From IMG/VR virus record IMGVR_UViG_3300000234_000006, positions 1 to 54,754 of that record: a stretch of DNA of 54,754 nucleotides, one strand, 5' to 3'. The stretch's first letter is position 1; each line of letters begins with the position of its first letter. The translations under genes and the position numbers were made by a program. The notes under the pieces are model-generated. The model saw nothing but the letters and a program-made list of their open reading frames with translations, was not told where the DNA came from and did no database searches. The stretch is from a virus. Shown here piece after piece: positions 44,568 to 51,961 of this stretch.

Positions 44568-45341
44568 TTACATCACAGAAGATATTATGAAATTTTTCCA
44601 GTGAAGTTCAAAATCGCAGCTTGGGACCTTTTTAACTCTGGAGCTGAATTCAAGATAAAGCTTGTGGTATTTAGTGAAAGAAAAAATTTTGTTTAAAATA
44701 TGCATTAAAACAAATTTTAATTCGGGAGTTAACTCAGAGATTTTAAAGGGAAAGAAACAGTCCATAACATCAATACTTTTATATTTGAATTTAAGAGCGA
44801 ATTCTAAAATCTTCGAGTTATAATTCAAATGATAATAAATTCCAGGCTTTCCCGAAGAAAGTTCAACTGCGATTTCATTAACGTCCCCATACTGAGAAGC
44901 AAAATTTCGCATCTCTTCGTTATTTAAAATATTAAATCTTATGGAATGACGCATTCTTGAAAGAAATGTTTTATTGAAATAATATCCATTATCGTAGACC
45001 ACTATGATTTTTGAAGAATTTGGTGGTTCTTCAAGAATTTTCAAAAACGCATCTTGAGCAGTGTAATTCGAATAATCATCAAAATATATCATATATCGTC
45101 TAAAATCACTAAGCGGATAAGTTGATAAAACGCTCTGTATGCTTCTTATTCCGTCTAAAGAAGCATCTAAAATATGAGTGTCTTCCTTATGAAAGGAAGA
45201 CAACAAATCCGATATAATAGTTTTCTTCCCTAAAAATTCAGGACCACCAACAAAACAAACGCCATGTTCTTTATTATTTAAGAAGTTTTTTATTTCCAGA
45301 ATCTGATTCTGGTGTCCGAAATATTGAATAGTCAATTTCAC
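44568..45341 (-). CDS. holB: Clamp loader delta-prime subunit (HolB-like)
   Basis: A 257-residue AAA+-derived protein. CFVGGPEFLGKKTIISDLL is a degenerate P-loop. DDYSNYTAQDAFLKILEEPP is the delta-prime Walker B/sensor region, followed by SKIIVVYDNGYYFNKTFLSR. This is the hallmark of delta-prime. It starts with GTG 45341 inside the zinc-ribbon gene. With gamma/tau (24510) and delta (43679) it completes a bacterial-style clamp loader. Confidence 0.85.
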   Translation of the reverse strand: MKLTIQYFGHQNQILEIKNFLNNKEHGVCFVGGPEFLGKKTIISDLLSSFHKEDTHILDASLDGIRSIQSVLSTYPLSDFRRYMIYFDDYSNYTAQDAFLKILEEPPNSSKIIVVYDNGYYFNKTFLSRMRHSIRFNILNNEEMRNFASQYGDVNEIAVELSSGKPGIYYHLNYNSKILEFALKFKYKSIDVMDCFFPFKISELTPELKFVLMHILNKIFSFTKYHKLYLEFSSRVKKVPSCDFELHWKNFIISSVM

Positions 45342-45486
45342 TCTCCGAGAGGTGTACCAAGTTATACTTTACTTCAGTATCGCTTGACACACTGAACTTA
45401 TAAGGAATATTACATCCAACACAATAAAGAATGTTAAACATCCCTGATTGATCCAAAGATGAAGAACAATGAATGCAGTAGAACAT
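45274..45486 (-). CDS. Small zinc-ribbon protein
   Basis: A 70-residue protein with two CxxC knuckles (FYCIHCSSSL and LYCVGCNIPY), typical of a zinc ribbon. It overlaps the delta-prime gene by 68 bases, an unusually long overlap in a different frame. Role unknown; perhaps a transcription- or replication-linked adaptor. Confidence 0.6.
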   Translation of the reverse strand: MFYCIHCSSSLDQSGMFNILYCVGCNIPYKFSVSSDTEVKYNLVHLSESEIDYSIFRTPESDSGNKKLLK

Positions 45487-45686
45487 TAAATATTAATAAA
45501 TCCGCCAGTTTGAATAGTCCAAACATAATTACATTTTTTGCATTTAAAAGTCACCGAACTAGAAACGTTTGTGAGTTTCTCAGCTTGAAGAGAATCGCAA
45601 GACTGACCCCCGGTAGAAGGGTCTGAACCTCTTCTGCATTTGACGAGAACTGTGGGGTTGGCTTCAGCTTTAGGAGTATTGGACAT
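45486..45686 (-). CDS. Small zinc-ribbon protein
   Basis: A 66-residue protein with VKCRRG, SCDSLQAEK and FKCKKCNYVWTI, giving four Cys in a ribbon arrangement. An SD-like AGGAA lies about 9 bases before ATG 45686. It overlaps both neighbours by one base. The fold resembles phage and cellular ribbon proteins that bind nucleic acid or RNA polymerase; the function is open. Confidence 0.6.
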   Translation of the reverse strand: MSNTPKAEANPTVLVKCRRGSDPSTGGQSCDSLQAEKLTNVSSSVTFKCKKCNYVWTIQTGGFINI

Positions 45687-46024
45687 TAGAATTCGTTCCT
45701 ATCACTGAACTCTACCATAATATAAGCTTTTATCTTTTTATCAACGTCAAAAGGAGTTAGATATCCATCATTCCCAATAAGTTTATTTGCTATTAAATAA
45801 CACTTTTGATAATCATCATAGTTCACTCTAAAAATTTTAGCATCTGGTTTTTTAAGAGATACAACAACATAGCCAGTTCCATTGGCGGACATTTGGTTTG
45901 ATATTGAGAGGTTATTTGATATAAGATATTTAATAAGAAGGGGATAATTATCCAGAGCTTCACTCTGGGAAGCTAACCTAAATAACTTCCCATCAGAAAA
46001 TCTGTCTTTATGAGTTCCATCCAT
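45686..46024 (-). CDS. Small unknown protein
   Basis: A 112-residue protein with beta strands (GYVVVSLKKPDAKIFRVNYD) and a C-terminal KAYIMVEFSDRNEF. It starts directly at the upstream stop (TAAATG). No motif recognised. Confidence 0.5.
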   Translation of the reverse strand: MDGTHKDRFSDGKLFRLASQSEALDNYPLLIKYLISNNLSISNQMSANGTGYVVVSLKKPDAKIFRVNYDDYQKCYLIANKLIGNDGYLTPFDVDKKIKAYIMVEFSDRNEF

Positions 46025-47311
46025 TTAAACCATCGAAGCAATTCTTGCCGCAATCATGAAAATTGACTTCGAAGCCACCATTTTGGAAGATTTAGGATCT
46101 TCAGCTTCAATAGAATCAGGGTCGAGGCCCATTTTCTGAAGTTTCTTAATCAAAGCGTCGTGCTTCTTAATTTCTCCTGGAGTGGGAGTCCCATTCTGAA
46201 GCTTCCACTTCAATTTAGCCAAAAGCTTTTCATCCGCATTCTGCTTTAGATCTTCAGCGGGCTCAATCGCGTTGACGTCAATTCCAAGTCCCTTGAGTTT
46301 CTTTTCAAGATTCTTGAAAGTCGTCATGTCCGGACTAGATATAACATTATTCTGAAGTCTCCACTTGAGACGCGCATATTTTCTCTTATCTTTGTCCGTT
46401 TGAACGGAATCTTTAGACTCGAGCTTCTCTCTTTCCTTCTTTCTGATGTCGGAAGGATTGGCGTCTGAGAAGAATCTTTCTTTCAAAATGTTATATTCAT
46501 AATCCTCCATATTATTCTCGATAAAATCCCACATCTGCTTTATAAGGTTATTACGAGTGTCACCGACGAAGCCGGACCAACGCTTGGCGTTCGCTTCATA
46601 AAGCTCAGGATAGGTTTCCTGCATCGCTCTAGCTTGATTCATGTTTTCTTTGATATCGGAGGTAAAACCTCCAATGTTCTCAAAGAAAACCAAGTCAAAG
46701 AGCTTCCTCTCATTTTCACCGAGAGAAGCGCGAAGGTCGGGAATCATGTCGTCCATGATTTCCACGAACCTCTTTATATCGGTGAGATCATCCAAACCGC
46801 GAGAAAGAGGGTTAGAAACCGGAGTCGGCATACGACCTTCTCCGCCTTCGGGATTTCCCCCACCCTCTCCTCTTTGTCCGTAAGCGTCATCTACCGACTG
46901 TTCGTTCTTCTTGCGCCTGGAATGACCTTTAGAATGTGACATGGCGCGAAGCGAAATATTACGAATAATAGCGTTAAGGGCTTCTTCCCATTTATCGAAA
47001 TCTTTAGCGAAGTCCCAGTCCTTGGATACGATGTAAGTAAGGAAGTCCTGGACGCTATCCATGGCGCGCTGATCATTGTTCTGATTTTGCTTCAGAGCAG
47101 CACGCATCATGCGATTTCCGATATCGCGAGCGGTTACCTTTATGTCCTGGTCGGGGTATTGCTCATTGAGAATATCGAGAATTGCTTTCCCGAAGTTATC
47201 CTCAATTGCAGCGTAGAGCTTGAACATGGATATAATTAATCTAGTTGCTGCAGATATTTTAAAAGTTGATAATTTATTAGCTAAATGCGCTCGCGCCGAT
47301 GTAGATTTCAT
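46025..47311 (-). CDS. Divergent sigma-70-like protein with a C-terminal tandem repeat
   Basis: A 428-residue protein from ATG 47311, which lies in the 5-base loop of a strong dyad; ATG 47227 is a later alternative. Residues about 75-150 look like sigma region 2 (RAMDSVQDFLTYIVSKDWDF, then WEEALNAIIRNISLRAMSHS and a basic stretch). Residues 190-270 look like region 4 with an HTH (LGENERKLFDLVFFENIGGF, then WSGFVGDTRNNLIKQMWDFI). The end has two copies of a 38-residue helical repeat (ARLKWRLQNNVISSPDM and AKLKWKLQNGTPTPGEI). It is GC-richer than neighbours. The sigma assignment is by eye and tentative. Confidence 0.5.
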   Translation of the reverse strand: MKSTSARAHLANKLSTFKISAATRLIISMFKLYAAIEDNFGKAILDILNEQYPDQDIKVTARDIGNRMMRAALKQNQNNDQRAMDSVQDFLTYIVSKDWDFAKDFDKWEEALNAIIRNISLRAMSHSKGHSRRKKNEQSVDDAYGQRGEGGGNPEGGEGRMPTPVSNPLSRGLDDLTDIKRFVEIMDDMIPDLRASLGENERKLFDLVFFENIGGFTSDIKENMNQARAMQETYPELYEANAKRWSGFVGDTRNNLIKQMWDFIENNMEDYEYNILKERFFSDANPSDIRKKEREKLESKDSVQTDKDKRKYARLKWRLQNNVISSPDMTTFKNLEKKLKGLGIDVNAIEPAEDLKQNADEKLLAKLKWKLQNGTPTPGEIKKHDALIKKLQKMGLDPDSIEAEDPKSSKMVASKSIFMIAARIASMV

Positions 47312-47324
47312 CAATCTACTTCGG
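47296..47324 (-). promoter_or_regulatory. Dyad with the start codon in a 5-base loop
   Basis: Inner stem GTAGATT/AATCTAC (7 of 7) around loop GATGA (minus strand) holding ATG 47311, then one mismatch, then CCGA/TCGG (4 of 4). This 11-pair hairpin picks out ATG 47311 as the start although no SD is present. Confidence 0.7.
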
Positions 47325-47334
47325 TAACAAAAGT

Positions 47335-48780
47335 TTAGAACCAATGGTTGAGATATGACCGGTCTACGCCGTAAAGTTCAGAAATTTTGCTTCTTGAAAC
47401 GCCAATTCTGAACAAGAACTTGAAGAATTCTCGGCGAGCTAAAACTGGCTTACCATATTTTACATCACTGAAAAGTTCATAAATTGTTATTCCATATTGT
47501 TCACTTATCATAAGTTCAATTTCTTTAAAATCTTGAACAGAAAGACTCTTTTCTCTATATTTCTTGAGAATGGAATTCCGAAGCCTATGAATGCTTTGGA
47601 CATCACTCCCAACAGACTCCGAATACTCAGAGATCGACATTTCCCCTAAATCAACGTTTCGAATGAGATGGTGCTCGGATTCATCGAGTTCAACTTGACT
47701 TGTGATTTTTCTAAGATCCAAAAGTGAATCTTGGAGTTCAAAAGAACGCTGGGAATCCGGATCCTTGAAATCCAAGTCATAATTCATCGAGTCTTCATTA
47801 TAATCTTTAACAACTTCCCCGACTTCATCACCTGAAAGACCATCATTGAGAGTCGCAAAGTTAATGTCGTCCGTTCTCGCCATCTTTTTGAATTCGTTAA
47901 TGACTTCATTGGTGATAATCATCTCCGCATACTTCAAAAGACCAGCAGTAACGGAAAGTTCACGGGCAACAGGAAGGTTACGATGGTTTAGGGCACGAAT
48001 ACCAACATGGTGGGGCTTACCATCAACAATCCCAGTCCTGTCAAACTCCACCGGACCAACAGTTTCTGAAGCGGGAGAACGCATGATATAAGAAGGTGCG
48101 CAGAAAACACGGTTTGAACCCCTATAATTCCTCAAAAATGGCTTTAACTGGGAGTCGTTCCACCGGAGGCTTTGAATATTCTTAACGTTTAGAGGATTAT
48201 CCCAGTCATGGGCCAAAGAAGCCTTCATATTTCGAAGTTCAAGGCGACCGGCCTCACACATCGCACAATGGCTACCTAAGCAATTATGCTCGGTAAACTG
48301 TTTAGGTTTCAGTTTACCAATCCTATACATGGACTGAAGATAACTATATTTACCAGGCTTCCCCAAAATTTGAAGAACCTTGTCTGAATTTATGGTATGG
48401 CCTTGGGGGCTGTAAAAATATCTTTCAAAGTCGAAGTTAGCATAAAATAAGATATCTGATATCTTCCAAAGAGAAGTGTCCTTCTCAAGGTCTTTATTCT
48501 TAACACCAGAAAAAGGCTTGAGTTCAGAAGAACTCAAGATATTGAGGCCCCCCAAAATTTTTTGGGCTTCAGATCGGTCGACGAGTTCATCCGTTAAATG
48601 CTTATAAAACCATCGAGTGGTGAATTCTTTAGACAAGAGTCTGCACTTTGCAGACTGTGCGCTGTCCATAACGCGCTCTTTATTTCGCTTGAAGGTCTTG
48701 GAAACCTTTCCTACGATCCAATCATTGTACTGGACACAAAAATCCGCAGATGAATAGATCGGAATACAGTAGTATTTCAC
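47335..48780 (-). CDS. Putative phage sigma factor with extra C-terminal HTH
   Basis: A 481-residue protein from GTG 48780 (GGAG 8 bases upstream). The N-terminus has YNDWIVGKVSKTFKRNKERV, then MDSAQSAKCRLL, like sigma region 2.1-2.2. A C-x4-C-x2-C group (CLGSHCAMC) lies near 175. Residues 360-415 resemble region 4 (EMSISEYSESVGSDVQSIHR, then LRNSILKKYRE). The last 45 residues (PVLARREFFKFLFRIGVSRS, then KISELYGVDRSYLNHW) form another HTH that recalls DnaA domain IV. It would redirect host RNA polymerase to phage promoters. It is second in the leftward operon from the control region, as an early regulator would be. Confidence 0.55.
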   Translation of the reverse strand: MKYYCIPIYSSADFCVQYNDWIVGKVSKTFKRNKERVMDSAQSAKCRLLSKEFTTRWFYKHLTDELVDRSEAQKILGGLNILSSSELKPFSGVKNKDLEKDTSLWKISDILFYANFDFERYFYSPQGHTINSDKVLQILGKPGKYSYLQSMYRIGKLKPKQFTEHNCLGSHCAMCEAGRLELRNMKASLAHDWDNPLNVKNIQSLRWNDSQLKPFLRNYRGSNRVFCAPSYIMRSPASETVGPVEFDRTGIVDGKPHHVGIRALNHRNLPVARELSVTAGLLKYAEMIITNEVINEFKKMARTDDINFATLNDGLSGDEVGEVVKDYNEDSMNYDLDFKDPDSQRSFELQDSLLDLRKITSQVELDESEHHLIRNVDLGEMSISEYSESVGSDVQSIHRLRNSILKKYREKSLSVQDFKEIELMISEQYGITIYELFSDVKYGKPVLARREFFKFLFRIGVSRSKISELYGVDRSYLNHWF

Positions 48781-48887
48781 TTGAGAAACTCCATGCAGCA
48801 CAAAGTGCTGACTTACGGGTTTTTGCGAATCCGTTCAATCAAGAACGAGATGTAAGAAAAAAGCATAAAAGGTTTAAAATCGCAAGA

Positions 48888-49118
48888 TTAAGATTTACGA
48901 CTCCATTCTATGTATTGAACCAAACCTTCAGGAACATACTTTAACTTACAGTGTGTGATTTGATATAATCCCTTGATTTTATGTCTTTCACTTTTAGGAT
49001 CTGAAAAATCAGGGACCTCAAAATCAAATTCCACTTCGGTTCCATTCTCCAATTTTGGGAGTTCCATGGAAAATTCTATATGTCTTTTGATGCTTTTGAA
49101 AACGCTGTAGGTCTTCAT
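48888..49118 (-). CDS. Small protein, first gene of the leftward operon
   Basis: A 76-residue protein with SD AAGGA before ATG 49118. Charged, beta-rich sequence (GTEVEFDFEVPDFSDPKSER, then HKIKGLYQITHCKLKYV). As the first gene after the control region it is probably early and may be an antihost or regulatory factor. No family recognised. Confidence 0.55.
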   Translation of the reverse strand: MKTYSVFKSIKRHIEFSMELPKLENGTEVEFDFEVPDFSDPKSERHKIKGLYQITHCKLKYVPEGLVQYIEWSRKS

Positions 49119-49161
49119 GATGGTCCTTTGAGGGGATAAAAACGTTTTTGCTTTTCAATCA

Positions 49162-49265
49162 TTCCCGTGAGGGAAACATTTCTTTTTCTTTTAAGCCGCT
49201 CCCCTGAATCAGGGGTTCAAAATGCTTTTTCTTTTTAAGTCACCTTTTCAGGTGAAACACCTTTT
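49162..49265 (+). repeat. Three tandem stem-loops with T-rich spacers
   Basis: Hairpins TTCCC/GGGAA (49162-49175), CCCCTG/CAGGGG (49201-49215) and TCACCT/AGGTGA (49240-49255), each followed by T/C-rich DNA. CTTTTTCTTTT-n-AAG occurs twice between them (49182, 49225). Read rightward they resemble serial terminators. Read leftward they form a structured 5' leader, the third with a GAAA tetraloop, for the operon starting at 49118. Confidence 0.65.
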
Positions 49266-49470
49266 TATTCACTTTTGGATTTGATTTACTACTTTTGAAT
49301 TTACTGATGATGCTTTTGGTTCTGAATTTACTATTTCTACTGGGTTTACTACTGTGACTTCTGATTCTACTACTTGAAACGTTGATTCTGAAACTTCTAC
49401 TACCTTAAATTCTAAATCTTCTACTAAATACTCTGTATTTACTTGAAGCTTTGTATGATGAAAAATCAGT

Positions 49471-49502
49471 AGGGGAGTTAGGGGGAGGAAAGGGGGAGGA
49501 AG
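49471..49502 (+). repeat. G-rich tandem repeat, possible G-quadruplex
   Basis: An almost pure purine tract with GGGG, GGGGG and GGGGG runs. An 11-base unit (AGGGGGAGGAA) occurs twice in a row. It is very unusual in such AT-rich DNA. Confidence 0.7.
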
Positions 49503-49528
49503 TGTTTGTTTTTTTGAAAAAAGAACAA

Positions 49529-49824
49529 GATCAGGATCGAAAATCTTTTGAAAATTTAGGATCTAAAGATCCTCAATTTTTTGATCTAAAAAGTGGATCT
49601 TAAAAAGATCCTTTAGATCCGTCCAAAGAAGAGAAAGAACTTTGTGGAAAGTTCTGATCTTTCTCTCTTTTCAAAAGAAGGTCTTCCAAGTTCAAAGACT
49701 GCCGTCCCAAATGGGAAAAAGATCTTTAAGAGTATCCACTTTCTTAAGAGATCTTTCGAAGGATTAACCTTCCGTTCCTGGTTCTTGCAATAACACTATA
49801 CAACGAAAAAAGAAGACCGTGATC
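49529..49824. repeat. GATC-rich stem-loop field
   Basis: GATC occurs at 49529, 49535, 49560, 49568, 49583, 49596, 49607, 49616, 49656, 49721, 49750 and 49821. Several are in hairpins: AGGATC/GATCCT (49558-49573), GGATCTT/AAGATCC (49595-49611), and an imperfect 12-bp inverted repeat with AAGATCT ends (49719-49755). A GATC-free 8-bp hairpin AGAACTTT/AAAGTTCT is at 49636-49655. Confidence 0.75.
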
Positions 49825-50547
49825 ATGAATGATGAAAGAAATGAACTGATAAAAGAAGCGATTAAACGAATTTGTAGCAAAAGTGATAAAGATTATTGGG
49901 AAAAGTTCCTTAAAGAAATAGTTAATAATAATGTGATACCTGAAGAATTATTACAACATGTTCCCATAAAGTCTGCATTGATCAAGAAAACAAGATTTGA
50001 TCAACTTTATGATGCATGTATGGAGTTAGCTTTCCCAGATTATGACCCTGAAAACATTAAAAAATTGGTGTCTGATGTAAGTAATAGTAAGATAAAAATA
50101 TGGAGGGTTGTTTTTCCTGAAAAGTTTGGAATAACAAATGTTCTCATAAGAGCGGAGTCATATCAACAGGCCTTTGCACTTGCATGTGATTATGGATGCC
50201 GTGTGTCACTTAGAATGTTCAAGAAAATTCCTAGTGATCTGACCATAAGAGTGATGTTTTTAAGTGACCAAGCCATACGTCGTTACCTTAAAATCAGATG
50301 GTCCAACAGAACCAATAAGAGAAAGAAAATGCAAATGGAGGCACGCACATTCACAGATAAACAAATTTATGGCGCAAGATTGGCGGCCATGGGCCATCCA
50401 CAATCTGACATGTATTCAATAGTGAAGTATTCAGAAATGAAAGATCTTAGAAGGATAAGAGAGAACTTTTCATCCCAAAGAGATACGAAGGTGGAATCCG
50501 AAACATATAAGAAAGACTCACCTCCTTTGACAAAGGAAGACCTTTAA
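49825..50547 (+). CDS. Basic protein, first gene of the rightward operon, unknown
   Basis: A 240-residue protein from ATG 49825 (a GTG two codons upstream is less likely). The N-terminal 80 residues are helical. The middle (KIKIWRVVFPEKFGITNVLI, AESYQQAFALACDYGCRVSL) looks like a small alpha/beta domain. The rest is strongly basic (KIRWSNRTNKRKKMQMEART). It is possibly a nucleic-acid binder, perhaps acting at the adjacent control region. No family recognised. The 155 bases after it (50548-50702) hold only a weak CTTTCTTT dyad. Confidence 0.5.
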   Translation: MNDERNELIKEAIKRICSKSDKDYWEKFLKEIVNNNVIPEELLQHVPIKSALIKKTRFDQLYDACMELAFPDYDPENIKKLVSDVSNSKIKIWRVVFPEKFGITNVLIRAESYQQAFALACDYGCRVSLRMFKKIPSDLTIRVMFLSDQAIRRYLKIRWSNRTNKRKKMQMEARTFTDKQIYGARLAAMGHPQSDMYSIVKYSEMKDLRRIRENFSSQRDTKVESETYKKDSPPLTKEDL

Positions 50548-50702
50548 AGTTTTTCAAGCTATATAAGTAGCCATTTGAGTCTTAAAAAACGAAGAAAACC
50601 CAAAGAAAGCCAAGAAAGACACTATGGTTTTTACCTTTCTTTAAAATTCAAGAAGCCCCAACAGGTATACTCAGATAAACATTCTTCGATGTAAAGTATC
50701 GC

Positions 50703-51890
50703 ATGAATAGTGGTAAAATGAGTTTCGTAATAGATGCAATGCATGGTTCTTCCGGTAAGGGGAAAATTTCCACTTATCTTGCTGATAAGCATAGTTTTAA
50801 TGTTGTTTCTAGCGCAAACTTCCCAAACGCCGGTCATAGCGCGATTTTTGATATAGGAATTAAATTCGTTTCTAAGGCCATTCCGACTTCAGCAATTTTG
50901 AAAAAGGCGAATCATGTAAATATGACTTGCCTCATTTCGCCGGGGTCTGGTTTTAAATGGGAACAACTCATTAAAGAGTGGGTTGAGTGTGGATTTCCAA
51001 AAATCATAATTCACTCGCGCGCGTCAGTTGTTACCGACCTCCATACCCAAAGAGAGCGTGAGGGGTCAGATAGCACAAAGCATATCGCATCCACCATGCA
51101 AGGAAGTGCAACAGCTCTTTCGGATAAAATCCTGCGCCGTAAGGGACTTAAACTTGCCGGTGATTACGACCTTTTTGAAGTTTTCGATGAAATCAAGAGC
51201 CCGGACCTTGAGAATTTGAAGCTCATGTTCATGGAGCAGGTCACGGTGGTTGACGCCATGGAATTCAGGAATATAACTCATTCTTATTTGGAATCTGGAA
51301 ATAATATTCTTCACGAGGGTTCTCAGGGATATGCACTTTCCATTGATCACGGATCCCACTACCCGGCCTCAACTTCAAGAAATTGTTCGACCCAAGCTGC
51401 CATGGACTATATGGCAGTCCCCGCCTCAAAAGTCGGGGATGTTATTCTGAACCTCAGAACGTATCCAATTCGAGTAGGCAATGTTGTGGAAAATGGAGTT
51501 GTTGAAGGCTACTCCGGTGATTTTTATCCGGATTCAAAAGAACTGACTTGGGATGAGGTCGCGAAGCTTTCTGGGATGCCGGATGAGGAAGCGCAGCTTC
51601 TAACCCAAAGAGAACTCACGACGGTTACGAAGAGGCTAAGAAGAGTATCTACTTTTTCTTATGTGGGACTTGCTGACGCCGTACGAACAAATGGTGCCAC
51701 TTCTTTGTCTGTGAATTTCATTCAGTATATCAATTGGCAGGACAATAAACTTCGAGGCGGAGTTGAAGCGTTCAATAAACTTTCAAAGGAAAGCCGGAAG
51801 TTTTTGGATTCTGTTGAAAATGCTTCGGGCATTCCTGTCGTGTTGATAGGGACTGGTCCGAATCATGAAGATATTATTGATTTGACTTAA
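50703..51890 (+). CDS. purZ: PurZ-like adenylosuccinate synthetase homologue
   Basis: A 395-residue protein of the PurA/PurZ family. The phosphate loop reads AMHGSSGKGK, where PurA has WGDEGKGK: the PurA catalytic Asp13 is Ser16 here. NAGHS keeps the catalytic His. EGSQGYALSIDHG corresponds to EGAQGxxLDIDxG, and TKRLRRVSTFSYVGL to the succinyl-binding TGRxRR segment. The guanine-reading TKLD of PurA is VNFIQ. Loss of Asp13 and of the GTP-specific Asp are reported traits of PurZ, which makes 2-aminoadenylosuccinate from dGMP for Z (diaminopurine) DNA. Function is inferred; DatZ, MazZ and a Z polymerase are not in this window. It is GC-richer than its neighbours. A second ATG at 50718 is possible. 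Confidence 0.72.
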   Translation: MNSGKMSFVIDAMHGSSGKGKISTYLADKHSFNVVSSANFPNAGHSAIFDIGIKFVSKAIPTSAILKKANHVNMTCLISPGSGFKWEQLIKEWVECGFPKIIIHSRASVVTDLHTQREREGSDSTKHIASTMQGSATALSDKILRRKGLKLAGDYDLFEVFDEIKSPDLENLKLMFMEQVTVVDAMEFRNITHSYLESGNNILHEGSQGYALSIDHGSHYPASTSRNCSTQAAMDYMAVPASKVGDVILNLRTYPIRVGNVVENGVVEGYSGDFYPDSKELTWDEVAKLSGMPDEEAQLLTQRELTTVTKRLRRVSTFSYVGLADAVRTNGATSLSVNFIQYINWQDNKLRGGVEAFNKLSKESRKFLDSVENASGIPVVLIGTGPNHEDIIDLT

Positions 51891-51915
51891 TTAACATTTT
51901 TCAATAGTTTATGAG

Positions 51916-51947
51916 TTTGCCGCGACGTGATATCTTGTCGCGGCAAA
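51916..51947 (+). terminator. 11-bp perfect hairpin after purZ
   Basis: TTTGCCGCGAC/GTCGCGGCAAA with a 10-base loop, 26 bases past the purZ stop and 14 bases before the next ATG. It has no U tract, so a stabilising, processing or leader role is as likely as termination. Confidence 0.65.
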
Positions 51948-51961
51948 TGTATCCTTGAAAG

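Larger units (their letters stand above)
49119..49824. promoter_or_regulatory. 0.7 kb divergent non-coding region, candidate origin/control region
   Basis: Leftward and rightward genes diverge from here. It holds three stem-loops with T-rich spacers (49162-49265), a stretch of TACTA-rich degenerate repeats (49285-49440), a G-rich tandem repeat (49471-49502) and a stem-loop field with 12 GATC sites (49529-49824). There are no genes with a usable start. A TATACA at 49797-49802 is a weak -10 candidate for the rightward gene. This combination is what one expects of an origin or early control region, but neither role is proven. Confidence 0.6.
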
